Under the pieces are notes generated by a model that did not search any database, was not told the DNA's origin, and saw only the letters and a program-made list of their open reading frames with translations. Shown in pieces: positions 1 through 6,731 of a stretch of 6,731 bases of DNA (position 1 is the first letter of the stretch; every line of letters starts with the position of its first letter). Both the position numbers and the translations under genes were made by a program. Source of the stretch: an uncultured Clostridia bacterium (lineage in GTDB: Bacteria > Bacillota > Clostridia > Oscillospirales > Acutalibacteraceae); the NCBI GenBank assembly GCA_945926705.1, contig CAMEMA010000054.1, positions 1 to 6,731 on the forward strand, written 5' to 3'.

Positions 1-1
1 A

Positions 2-100
2 CTTTATTTTACTGATACACTTTGGCCTGATTTTTCGGAAAAAATTTTTGATAAATCAATAGAAGAATATTTCAACCGTACGAGGAGATTTGGAGGATAA
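2..100 (+). CDS. uppS: Isoprenyl transferase (undecaprenyl diphosphate synthase), C-terminal end only
   Basis: The first 100 bases hold an open frame that enters from outside the window and stops with TAA at 98-100, giving the last 32 residues. These read as the typical UppS C-terminus: a LWPDFSE-like stretch followed by an acidic/aromatic helix (SIEEYFNR) and a basic RRFGG terminus. The family (cis-prenyltransferases, cytosolic, membrane-associated) adds isopentenyl units to farnesyl diphosphate to make C55 undecaprenyl diphosphate, the lipid carrier for peptidoglycan and other wall polymers. The catalytic Asp and substrate-binding residues lie upstream and cannot be inspected. The next gene, cdsA, begins 5 bases later with its ribosome-binding site inside these last codons, so the two are probably translationally linked. 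The assignment rests on a short tail plus gene order, but both agree well. Confidence 0.88.
   Translation, partial: LYFTDTLWPDFSEKIFDKSIEEYFNRTRRFGG
92..96 (+). promoter_or_regulatory. Ribosome-binding site of cdsA, inside the end of uppS
   Basis: GGAGG at 92-96 lies 9 bases before the GTG at 106 and within the last codons (Gly-Gly) of uppS. It is a strong Shine-Dalgarno match, it supports the GTG start of cdsA, and it suggests that termination of uppS and initiation of cdsA are coupled. Confidence 0.8.
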
Positions 101-105
101 TAACA

Positions 106-927
106 GTGGAAAAAAGAATTATTTCGGGAATAACCGGAGCAATTTTTATTTTATTCGTTTTATTTTTTAATCAAAGCTGTACTATCCTTCTAAATATAAT
201 TACCTCTGTTATAGCCGTGTTGGCAATAAAGGAAATTTTTTCTGTACTAAATATTTCTAAGTCATATATAATGACAATTCCTACTTTCCTTTTCATAAGT
301 TTTATTCCAATGTTCGGATTTGGAACAATATCGGAAATAGCTTGGTATATGTACACTTTATGGATGTTTTCGGTAATGCTCATAAAACCTCTGACAAGGT
401 TAAAACATGTCGCCGTAACTTATACAATGACAATACTTATTTCCGTATCTCTGGGGAAAATAATAGATCTTAGAAATTTCGGGGGAATGTATGGAAGTTT
501 CTTTGTACTTTTAGCTCTCTCTGTCGCTTGGATGTCTGACACGGGAGCATATTTTTGCGGAAAATTTTTTGGAAAAAACAAGCTTTGCCCCGATATAAGT
601 CCAAAAAAAACAATAGAAGGTTTCATCGGTGGAATGGTAGTGTGTGTTTTATCTTTAGTTTTAGTAGCCTTTATATTTAATAATTTTGTATTTTCAGAAA
701 AACATCAAATAAATTACCTTTTAATAATAGTTTTGGGAATTATAGGTTCTCCTATTTCTGCTCTGGGAGACTTGAGTTTCTCTATTATAAAAAGAAAGTG
801 CAAAGTAAAAGACTTTGGAAGTTTAATGCCCGGTCACGGTGGCATTTTAGATCGATTTGACAGCGTTATTTTTACAGTTCCATATGTGTATTTTTTTATA
901 AAGCTAATTCCCATAATTAAAATGTAA
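106..927 (+). CDS. cdsA: Phosphatidate cytidylyltransferase (CDP-diglyceride synthase)
   Basis: A 273-residue integral membrane enzyme that condenses CTP with phosphatidic acid to CDP-diacylglycerol, the precursor of phosphatidylglycerol and other phospholipids at the cytoplasmic membrane. The family signature is complete near the C-terminus: S226-x-x-K229-R230, K235-D236, then P242-x-H244-G-G246-x-x-D249-R250-x-D252. Upstream conserved blocks are also present: S144-D145-T-G-A-Y and S165-P-K-K-T-x-E-G172. About eight hydrophobic segments can be seen (roughly residues 8-50 as two, then 53-72, 75-96, 101-122, 127-150, 171-197, 204-226 and 253-270). Length matches the family norm of about 260-285. 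The GTG start is chosen because it has a strong GGAGG 9 bases upstream and gives the usual short basic N-terminus (MEKRII) before the first membrane segment. It directly follows uppS, as is common in bacteria. No frameshift or missing key residue is seen. Confidence 0.96.
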   Translation: MEKRIISGITGAIFILFVLFFNQSCTILLNIITSVIAVLAIKEIFSVLNISKSYIMTIPTFLFISFIPMFGFGTISEIAWYMYTLWMFSVMLIKPLTRLKHVAVTYTMTILISVSLGKIIDLRNFGGMYGSFFVLLALSVAWMSDTGAYFCGKFFGKNKLCPDISPKKTIEGFIGGMVVCVLSLVLVAFIFNNFVFSEKHQINYLLIIVLGIIGSPISALGDLSFSIIKRKCKVKDFGSLMPGHGGILDRFDSVIFTVPYVYFFIKLIPIIKM

Positions 928-967
928 CCATAATAAAAGACGAATAAGGAAAAAATTATAAAATAAA

Positions 968-975
968 AGAGTGAT
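968..975 (+). promoter_or_regulatory. Probable ribosome-binding site of dxr that decides a TTG start
   Basis: AGAGTGAT, preceded by A-rich sequence, sits 4 bases before the TTG at 980 and resembles the 3' part of the consensus AGGAGGTGAT with one central mismatch. The in-frame GTG at 971 lies inside this element. Its own nearest upstream purine run (AAGGA, 946-950) is about 20 bases away, too far to serve it. The match is imperfect, so the start choice is only moderately supported. Confidence 0.5.
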
Positions 976-979
976 TTCT

Positions 980-2128
980 TTGAAAAAAAATTTGTGCGTT
1001 CTGGGTTCAACCGGTTCAATAGGAACTCAAACTTTGGAAGTTGCCCAAGAACTCGGTATTAAAATATCTTCCATTTCAGGAAATAAAAATATTTCTTTAC
1101 TTGAAAATCAAATAAGAAAATCTAAACCCGAAATAGCTGCCGCATTTGACGAAAAGTATGCAAAAGAACTTAAACAAAAAGTAAAAGACACATCGACTAA
1201 AATTTTATCCGGAATAGATGGTATTTGTGAAGCGGCACGTTGTAAATCAGCAGACTGTGTAGTTACAGCTGTTTCGGGAATGATAGGCTTAGAACCTACT
1301 TTGGCAGCCATATATGCCGGAAAAGATATTGCTTTGGCAAACAAAGAAACACTTGTTGCCGGAGGAAATTTGGTTATGAATCTTGCATCGAAAAACGGTG
1401 TAAAAATATTTCCTGTTGATAGTGAGCACAGTGCAATTTTCCAGTGCATGCAAAGTTGTAAAGACAGAAAAGACATATGTAAGTTAATTTTAACAGCTTC
1501 CGGCGGACCTTTTTTCGGCAAATCAAAAAAAGAACTCGAAAATGTAACACTAAAAGACGCTCTCAATCATCCAAGTTGGTCGATGGGAGCAAAAATAACC
1601 GTCGACAGCGCTACAATGATGAACAAGGGTTTGGAAATAATTGAAGCTGTACACCTTTTCGATGTTCCGGAAAATAAAATAGATGTAATTATTCACCGTG
1701 AAAGTATTGTCCATTCGATGGTTGAATTCGCTGACGGCTCAGTTATTGCTCAGATGGGCACTCCCAGTATGAAAACACCTATACAATACGCCTTAACTTA
1801 TCCGGAAAGATTTAAATCTTCGGTAACTCCTCTAAATCTTTCCAAAATAAAGAATTTATCGTTTTTTCAACCCAATAATTCTACATTCGAAGCTATGGAT
1901 TTATGCCGCAAAGCTGTAAGTGCAAATAATGGAACTCCAATAGTATTGAACGCTGCAAATGAAGAAGCGGTTTCAATGTTTTTAAATGGGAAAATAAAAT
2001 TCTGTGAAATAGTTGAGTTAGTCAAATCTACGGTTGAGAAATTTAAAAATGTGAAACTGCCGGTTTCTTTAAAAGAGATTTTGCATATCGATAAAGAATC
2101 TCGCCATTTTGTAAGTGAATTAATATAA
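980..2128 (+). CDS. dxr: 1-deoxy-D-xylulose 5-phosphate reductoisomerase
   Basis: Cytosolic NADPH- and divalent-metal-dependent enzyme that converts 1-deoxy-D-xylulose 5-phosphate to 2-C-methyl-D-erythritol 4-phosphate, the committed second step of the MEP isoprenoid pathway and the target of fosmidomycin. Numbered from the TTG at 980 (382 residues, close to the roughly 383-400 usual for the family), the NADPH-binding loop GSTGSIG is at 9-15. ANKETLVAGG lies near residues 115-125. Metal ligands are D147 and E149 in PVDSEHSA and E219 in MMNKGLE. The substrate-loop NHPSWSMG is at 196-203, and N215/K216 match the phosphate-binding pair. All expected active-site residues are present. An in-frame GTG at 971 would add three residues but overlaps the likely Shine-Dalgarno, and most Dxr proteins start just two to four residues before the first beta strand, so TTG is preferred. 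The gap to cdsA is 51 bases and carries no terminator. A shared transcript with cdsA is inferred. Confidence 0.96.
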   Translation: MKKNLCVLGSTGSIGTQTLEVAQELGIKISSISGNKNISLLENQIRKSKPEIAAAFDEKYAKELKQKVKDTSTKILSGIDGICEAARCKSADCVVTAVSGMIGLEPTLAAIYAGKDIALANKETLVAGGNLVMNLASKNGVKIFPVDSEHSAIFQCMQSCKDRKDICKLILTASGGPFFGKSKKELENVTLKDALNHPSWSMGAKITVDSATMMNKGLEIIEAVHLFDVPENKIDVIIHRESIVHSMVEFADGSVIAQMGTPSMKTPIQYALTYPERFKSSVTPLNLSKIKNLSFFQPNNSTFEAMDLCRKAVSANNGTPIVLNAANEEAVSMFLNGKIKFCEIVELVKSTVEKFKNVKLPVSLKEILHIDKESRHFVSELI

Positions 2129-2162
2129 TTTCGTTTTAAATTAAATATATACAATAAAAATA

Positions 2163-2190
2163 TTGATATTATATCAAAATAATATATAAT
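2163..2190 (+). promoter_or_regulatory. Candidate sigma-A-type promoter before rseP, with an overlapping palindrome
   Basis: TTGATA (2163-2168, five of six to the -35 consensus) and TATAAT (2185-2190, six of six to -10) are separated by 16 bases. Transcription would begin near 2197, leaving a leader of about 25 bases to the rseP start. The 95-base gap is the longest in the cluster, which makes an internal promoter reasonable. However, the gap is almost entirely A and T, so such matches arise easily by chance. A perfect 7-base inverted repeat (TTGATAT / ATATCAA, 2163-2177, centred on 2170) overlaps the -35 and spacer and could be an operator. Confidence 0.35.
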
Positions 2191-2208
2191 TAAATAAAAA
2201 TATAATTT

Positions 2209-2217
2209 AAAGGAGTG
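2209..2217 (+). promoter_or_regulatory. Ribosome-binding site of rseP that decides a TTG start
   Basis: AAAGGAGTG at 2209-2217 is a strong Shine-Dalgarno, with 6 bases between it and the TTG at 2224. The in-frame GTG at 2215 is itself part of this element and so is unlikely to be the start. Confidence 0.75.
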
Positions 2218-2223
2218 TTTAAT

Positions 2224-3282
2224 TTGTCAGTATTATTGATAATAATCGGAATTATCTTATTCAATTTAATAATATTTGCACATGAATTCGGACATTTTTT
2301 CTGGGCAAAAAAGTTTGGAGTAAAAGTAAACGAATTTGCTTTAGGAATGGGTCCGAGAATATTCAAAATAAAAAAGAACAAAACTATTTTCTCATTGAGA
2401 GTTTTCCCAATAGGAGGATTTTGCGAAATGGAAGGCGAAGATACCGACAGCAATGATCCTTCCTCATTTGGAAAAAAGAAAGCTTGGCAAAAATTTATTA
2501 TCGTTTGCTTTGGAGCAATAATGAATTTGGTTTTAGGTTTCTTGATGACAATGTTCCTGTTGATTCAAAGTCCGAAATTTGTCATTACAACAATAGATTC
2601 ATTTTCCGAAAATGCTGTATCATCCTCATTTGGTCTTATGAAAGATGACGAAATTTTAAGTGTAAACGGCTCTCCTGTATTCACTTATAAAGACTTATAT
2701 TTTGACCTTTCCGCCGACGGAAAAAGTGAGTTCAATATTAAAGTAAAAAGAAACGGAAAAGCTATCGAACTGGAAGGTGTTAAATTTGAAACATCCGGTA
2801 CAGATAACGGAAAATCAATCACTAAACTTGATTTTAAATTAAAAACAGTAGACAAAAACTTTATAACTTTAATTCGCCAAACATGGATGGACACTCTTTC
2901 AACCGTGAAAATAGTTTGGGTAAGTTTAATGGGAATTATAACAGGCAGATTTGCCATTTCAAATATGGCAGGTCCAATAGGAATTGCTTCTGTAATAGGA
3001 GAAGCAGCTTCAACCGGTTTAAAAACCAGCATAATGGACGCTGTAAATAACATCATATCAATAATGGCAATGATAACAATTAATCTCGGTATTGTGAACC
3101 TTCTTCCTCTTCCCGCTCTAGACGGCGGACGTCTCATTTTCCTTTTGGTCGAAATGATAACACGTAAAAAAGTAAATCCTAAATACGAAGGATGGATTCA
3201 TGCGTTTGGCTTTTTCCTATTTATTGCTCTTATGATTTATATTTCTTACAGCGATATCCTTCGTTTGTTTGGAAAAATTTAA
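2224..3282 (+). CDS. rseP: Site-2 zinc metalloprotease of the RseP/RasP family
   Basis: A 352-residue intramembrane zinc protease (family M50). Relatives cut membrane-spanning anti-sigma factors after a first cleavage and help clear signal-peptide remnants; the substrate here is not known. The HExxH zinc motif is H20-E21-F-G-H24 in the first membrane helix. A second hydrophobic segment covers about 92-115. A single PDZ domain spans about 120-200, with the typical MKDDEILSVNG turn at 139-149. AGPIGI follows at 249-254. The second catalytic motif is N292-LLPLPAL-D300-G-G-R, where D300 is the third zinc ligand. The last membrane helix is about 323-345. This one-PDZ layout and length fit Gram-positive and clostridial RseP rather than the two-PDZ E. 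coli form of about 450 residues. The TTG start is chosen over the GTG at 2215 because the Shine-Dalgarno covers that GTG. It lies between dxr and ispG, as is common in Clostridia. Confidence 0.95.
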   Translation: MSVLLIIIGIILFNLIIFAHEFGHFFWAKKFGVKVNEFALGMGPRIFKIKKNKTIFSLRVFPIGGFCEMEGEDTDSNDPSSFGKKKAWQKFIIVCFGAIMNLVLGFLMTMFLLIQSPKFVITTIDSFSENAVSSSFGLMKDDEILSVNGSPVFTYKDLYFDLSADGKSEFNIKVKRNGKAIELEGVKFETSGTDNGKSITKLDFKLKTVDKNFITLIRQTWMDTLSTVKIVWVSLMGIITGRFAISNMAGPIGIASVIGEAASTGLKTSIMDAVNNIISIMAMITINLGIVNLLPLPALDGGRLIFLLVEMITRKKVNPKYEGWIHAFGFFLFIALMIYISYSDILRLFGKI

Positions 3283-3345
3283 AACCGCAAGAATTATATA
3301 AATAAATTTAAATATAAAGAATAATTATAAATTAGGTAAAATATT

Positions 3346-4410
3346 ATGAGAAGAAATTCCAATGAAGTTAGAATAGGGGATTTAAAAATAGGAGGAAATA
3401 ACCCGATTTTGGTTCAATCAATGCTGAGCGTCCCCTCTTTCGATATTAAAAATAGTGTAAAACAGGCAATTGAATTAAAAAAAGCCGGTTGTGAAATTCT
3501 ACGAGTGGCCATTCCCGATATTGAATCTGTAAAGCTTATAGATGCAATAAAAAGCAATGTTGACATACCTCTGGTGGCCGATATTCATTTTGATTATAAA
3601 CTAGCACTTGAATCTGTAGCAGCCGGCGTAGACAAAATAAGAATTAATCCCGGAAATATCGGAAATGAAGATAAAATACATGCAGTTGCAAAGGCATGTA
3701 AAAATAAAAACATTCCTATCAGAATAGGAGTGAATTCGGGTTCAGTCGAGAGAAAAATATTGGCCAAATATTCCGCTCCTACTCCGGAAGCAATGTGTGA
3801 AAGTGCTCTTTATAATGCCGAATTATTAGAAAAATTCGATTTTAATGATATAGTCATTTCCATTAAGTCTTCATATGTACCCAATATGGTAAAGGGATAC
3901 AAACTGATTGCGGAAAAATGTTCATATCCTTTGCATCTCGGCGTTACCGAAGCAGGTACATTAACTATGGGTACCATAAAATCAGCTATAGGAATAGGCT
4001 CTTTGCTGCTTGATGGAATTGGAGATACCATAAGAGTGACCCTTACAGACGACCCTATCGAAGAAGTAAAAGCAGGATTCAATATATTAAAGGCTCTCGA
4101 ACTTCGCAATTGCGGAATAACATTTATTTCATGTCCGACGTGTGGAAGAACAAGAATTGACATTATAAAAATCGCTAAAGAAACTCAAAATTTACTCCAA
4201 AACAACAAAAGCAATCTCAAAGTGGCAATAATGGGATGCGTTGTTAACGGTCCGGGAGAAGCTAAAGAAGCTGATATTGGCATTGCGGGCGGCGACGGTT
4301 ATGGAATTATATTTAAAAAAGGAAAGATTTTTAAAAAAGTCAAAGAAGAAAGTCTTGTAACAGAACTCATAAACGAAATAAAAAAAATGACATTAGAAAC
4401 ACAAAAATAA
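3346..4410 (+). CDS. ispG: 4-hydroxy-3-methylbut-2-en-1-yl diphosphate synthase (IspG/GcpE)
   Basis: A 354-residue cytosolic [4Fe-4S] enzyme that reductively opens 2-C-methyl-D-erythritol 2,4-cyclodiphosphate to HMBPP, the sixth step of the MEP pathway, with electrons from flavodoxin or ferredoxin. The N-terminal TIM-barrel domain is recognisable from IGGNNPILVQSM (about 16-27), then the conserved ADIHFD and KIRINPGNIG strands, and GVNSGS at about 128-133. The C-terminal cluster domain has C263-P-T-C266-G-R and, 32 residues on, C298 in GCVVNGPGEA, followed by E305. Three cysteines plus a glutamate seven residues after the last one is exactly the known cluster ligation. Length suits the short bacterial form with no insert domain. 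This is the only ATG start in the window and it has only a weak Shine-Dalgarno (AGGT at 3334-3337, 8 bases before the start). It is 63 bases after rseP with no terminator between them. With dxr it places two MEP-pathway enzymes in one cluster. Confidence 0.96.
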   Translation: MRRNSNEVRIGDLKIGGNNPILVQSMLSVPSFDIKNSVKQAIELKKAGCEILRVAIPDIESVKLIDAIKSNVDIPLVADIHFDYKLALESVAAGVDKIRINPGNIGNEDKIHAVAKACKNKNIPIRIGVNSGSVERKILAKYSAPTPEAMCESALYNAELLEKFDFNDIVISIKSSYVPNMVKGYKLIAEKCSYPLHLGVTEAGTLTMGTIKSAIGIGSLLLDGIGDTIRVTLTDDPIEEVKAGFNILKALELRNCGITFISCPTCGRTRIDIIKIAKETQNLLQNNKSNLKVAIMGCVVNGPGEAKEADIGIAGGDGYGIIFKKGKIFKKVKEESLVTELINEIKKMTLETQK

Positions 4411-4463
4411 AAATTTTATCGTTATTTCTGAATTATACAATTAAAAAAGTTAAACTAAACACC

Positions 4464-4469
4464 AAGGAG
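4464..4469 (+). promoter_or_regulatory. Ribosome-binding site of polC, supporting a TTG start
   Basis: AAGGAG at 4464-4469 lies 10 bases before the TTG at 4480. An in-frame TAA at 4456 excludes an upstream start, and no ATG occurs in this frame until codon 231, so the TTG is the only start that keeps the N-terminal domain. Confidence 0.75.
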
Positions 4470-4479
4470 CAACTCACAG

Positions 4480-6709
4480 TTGAAAAAATTTAAAGACATT
4501 TTTAAGATAAATTCCGCAAAAGAATCTATTTCTAACTCTTTTATAGATTCTTTAGATATAGATAAAAAATCCAGAAGTATTGTTGTAAATTTAATATCAG
4601 ATAAACCGGTTTCGCAGGAAGACATAGCTTTCTGTGAAGCCTTATTACTTAACTGCGGTCTTGAACTTTCAAATGCAAAAATAAACGTCCTTTTGTCATG
4701 CAAAAAATCTGAAAAAAACACCGAAAATATTGTTTTGGAAGCTATAAAAGAAATATCAACAGAATCACGTTCTATTTCTAAAATTTTAACAAACTCATCT
4801 TTCAACATTTTTGAAAATTTAGTTGAAATAAATCTCATTCATGGCGGAAAAAATTTTTTACTTCAAAAAAATACAGATAAAGAATTATCTAAATTTATAT
4901 CTCAAAAATTAAACAAATTAGTTCAAGTGAATTTCGTTGAAAGCGAAATAAAAGAAGTTTCCGAACCTAAAAATGAATTAACTGAAAAAATCGTTTCTCA
5001 AATACCTTTTTCTGAATCTGAACAAAAAATCGAAGAACCTTCCATTCCGGAAATTGAAATAAGAACCAAAGAAACACTTTATCCCCGTCCTGTAATTTCC
5101 TCAGCTAAATCTATTTACGGCAATTTAATAAAAAAGGAACCTATATCCATCCGCGAAATTGACGCACAAATGCAAACTGCAGTCGTTTGGGGAAAAATAT
5201 TTTTTACAGATTCTCATGAAACACGTGATGGCACCAAAATTATTTTCAGTTTTTATATAACCAATTACACCGGTTCTCTCATCGTTAAAATAATAGAAAA
5301 TAAAAAACAAAGTTCATATACTGAAAAACTCAAAAAGGGTAACTATGTTTTGGTATACGGAGACCTTAATGAAGATGCGTATGAAAAAGAAATTGTAATG
5401 CGTCCTAAGTCAATTAATATTATACAAACCACAAAAATTTCTGATAATGCTACTAAAAAACGTGTCGAACTCCACCTTCATACAAATATGTCAGCAATGG
5501 ACGGAATTAATCCGGCTTCGGAACTCATCCACAGAGCTAATGAATGGGGTCACACCGCTATAGCAATAACGGACCACGGCGTTGCACAAGCTTATCCCGA
5601 AGCAATGAATACTGCAAATTCAATAAATAAAAACGGCGGAAATATGAAAATCATATACGGTGTTGAAGCTTATTTTGTAAATGATATGCTACCTATTGTA
5701 ACCGGCAACGCCGAAAGAAATTTCGATGAAGAATTTATCTGCTTTGACCTTGAAACCACAGGTCTTAACGCAAACTTAGATAAAATAATAGAAATCGGAG
5801 CAATAAGAGTAAAAAATCGACAAATTGTAGAAGAATTCGGAATATTCGCAGACCCAGGAATTCCAATCGAAGAAAAAACAACAGAGCTTACAGGAATTAC
5901 TAGAAAAATGCTCGAAGGCGCTCCAAATCAAAAAGAAGCTCTACAAAAATTTATTGATTTTTGTGGTGAGTCACCGGTACTTATAGCTCACAATGCCAAT
6001 TTTGACGTATCTTTTTTAAAAGCAACAGCAAAACGTGAAAATCTTGAATTTGAATTTACCTACGCCGATACCGTACCAATGAGTCGTGCGCTCATAATGA
6101 GTATTAAAAATCATAAACTCGATACCATTGCAAAATATTTAAAAATTCCAAGTTTCAACCACCACAGAGCGTGTGACGACTCAAGAGCTTTAGCTTATAT
6201 CTTTATTGAACTTTTGAATATGTCGGAAAAAACTAAAAATATTTCTTCAATTCAAAAGATAAATACTTCTCTTTCCGGAAATGACTCGAAAAAAGCGGTA
6301 TCCCATCACATGACAATACTTGTAAAAAATCAAACCGGTCTTAAAAATCTTTATCGCTTAATCTCTATGGCTCATCTTGATTATTTTTACAAAAAACCAC
6401 GTATTCCCAAAAGCATGCTTCAAAAATATCGAGAAGGGTTAATTATAGGAAGTGCATGCGAAGCAGGAGAACTTTTCAGAGCTGTGACCGGCGGAAGGCC
6501 TTGGTCAGATCTTCTAGAAATTGCAAAAATTTATGATTACCTTGAAATTCAACCTATCGGAAATAATTCTTTCATGATAAGAGAAGGTATAGCGAAAACA
6601 ATTACACAGCTTCAAGAGTTTAATCGAACAATAATAAAAATAGGAGAAGCACTCAATATTCCCGTAGTAGCAACAGGAGACGTACATTTCCTTGACCCAC
6701 AGGATTCTG
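4480..6709 (+). CDS. polC: DNA polymerase III PolC-type, alpha subunit, N-terminal half (cut by the contig end)
   Basis: The replicative polymerase of low-GC Gram-positive bacteria, acting at the replication fork with the sliding clamp. Residues 1-743 are genomic; B. subtilis PolC has 1437, so about half is present and the palm, fingers, clamp-binding and later domains are missing. Seen in order: an N-terminal domain (1 to about 225); an OB-fold (about 230-315, with AVVWGKIFF at 234-242); a PHP domain beginning with H332-L-H334, D341, T364-D365-H366-G and E396; an inserted DEDDh proofreading exonuclease (about 415-590) with D423-L-E425, H504-N-A-N-F-D509 and H562-R-A-C-D-D567; then the rest of the PHP domain with H609/H610, C660 and D734-V-H736. 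The exonuclease residues and the PHP metal-site set look complete. The linker at about 165-200 is rich in Glu, Lys, Ser and Pro. The TTG start has AAGGAG 10 bases upstream. The frame stays open to 6731, but everything after 6709 is adapter sequence and not protein. It follows ispG by 69 bases. Confidence 0.95.
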
Positions 6710-6731
6710 AGATCGGAAGAGCGTCGTGTAG
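6710..6731 (+). other. Illumina TruSeq adapter read-through (sequencing artefact)
   Basis: The last 22 bases begin AGATCGGAAGAGC and end GTCGTGTAG. All 22 agree with the reverse complement of the TruSeq universal (read-1) adapter as I know it. The stretch is richer in G+C (12 of 22) than its surroundings. It also breaks PolC similarity at once: after VATGDVHFLDPQDS the family normally continues with an acidic/aromatic/basic run, whereas the adapter reads EIGRASC. It is not genomic and should be trimmed. Confidence 0.96.

Noticed and set aside
1108..1566. A 152-codon open frame on the minus strand inside dxr, and a similar 150-codon one at 2685-3137 inside rseP
   Set aside because: Both lie fully opposite well-supported genes with intact catalytic motifs, show no recognisable family, and are readily explained by codon bias on the other strand.
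2129..2223. A riboswitch, T-box or small RNA in the longest intergenic gap
   Set aside because: The 95 bases are nearly pure A and T, with no stable stem or conserved motif I can recognise.
3283..3345. A promoter or terminator between rseP and ispG
   Set aside because: The gap contains several TATA-like words but no -35 partner, and no G+C-containing hairpin followed by a T run.
4411..4479. A promoter just before polC (TACAAT at 4436-4441)
   Set aside because: No acceptable -35 box lies 16-18 bases upstream, and the gap is so A+T-rich that single -10-like matches are expected by chance.
4455..4838. A 127-codon minus-strand open frame over the start of polC
   Set aside because: The plus strand reads as the N-terminal domain of PolC with a good Shine-Dalgarno and no stop. 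The antisense frame has a low-complexity composition and no recognisable domain.
6709..6731. A novel C-terminal extension of the polC product (EIGRASC)
   Set aside because: It is encoded by Illumina adapter sequence and does not match how PolC continues after this point.

Overview
The window is a compact, AT-rich (roughly 30% G+C by eye), single-strand gene string from a low-GC Gram-positive bacterium, most likely a member of the Clostridia. The gene order uppS (3' end) - cdsA - dxr - rseP - ispG - polC, all on the + strand, is a familiar Firmicutes/Clostridia chromosomal arrangement, and the Gram-positive-type replicative polymerase PolC supports this. I cannot resolve family or genus from the sequence alone.

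Layout: 2-100 is the last 32 codons of undecaprenyl diphosphate synthase. 106-927 is CDP-diglyceride synthase (GTG start, only 5 bases after uppS). 980-2128 is DXP reductoisomerase. 2224-3282 is an RseP/RasP-type site-2 protease. 3346-4410 is the Fe-S enzyme IspG. 4480-6709 is the N-terminal half of PolC, cut by the end of the contig. Intergenic gaps are 5, 51, 95, 63 and 69 bases, and no rho-independent terminator is visible in any of them, which fits co-transcription. The only decent internal promoter candidate lies just before rseP. Start codons are unusual: one GTG, three TTG and only one ATG among five visible starts.

Functionally, Dxr and IspG are the second and sixth enzymes of the MEP isoprenoid pathway. 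UppS uses the prenyl diphosphates from that pathway to make the C55 lipid carrier for cell-wall synthesis. CdsA makes CDP-diacylglycerol for phospholipids, RseP is a membrane protease, and PolC is the replicative DNA polymerase. The block is thus a housekeeping envelope-lipid and replication cluster, and I see no mobile element, defence system, CRISPR array or RNA gene.

The most notable anomaly is not biological: the last 22 bases (6710-6731) match, base for base, the reverse complement of the Illumina TruSeq universal (read-1) adapter. They extend the polC reading frame with seven spurious residues. I found no evidence of an undescribed system.
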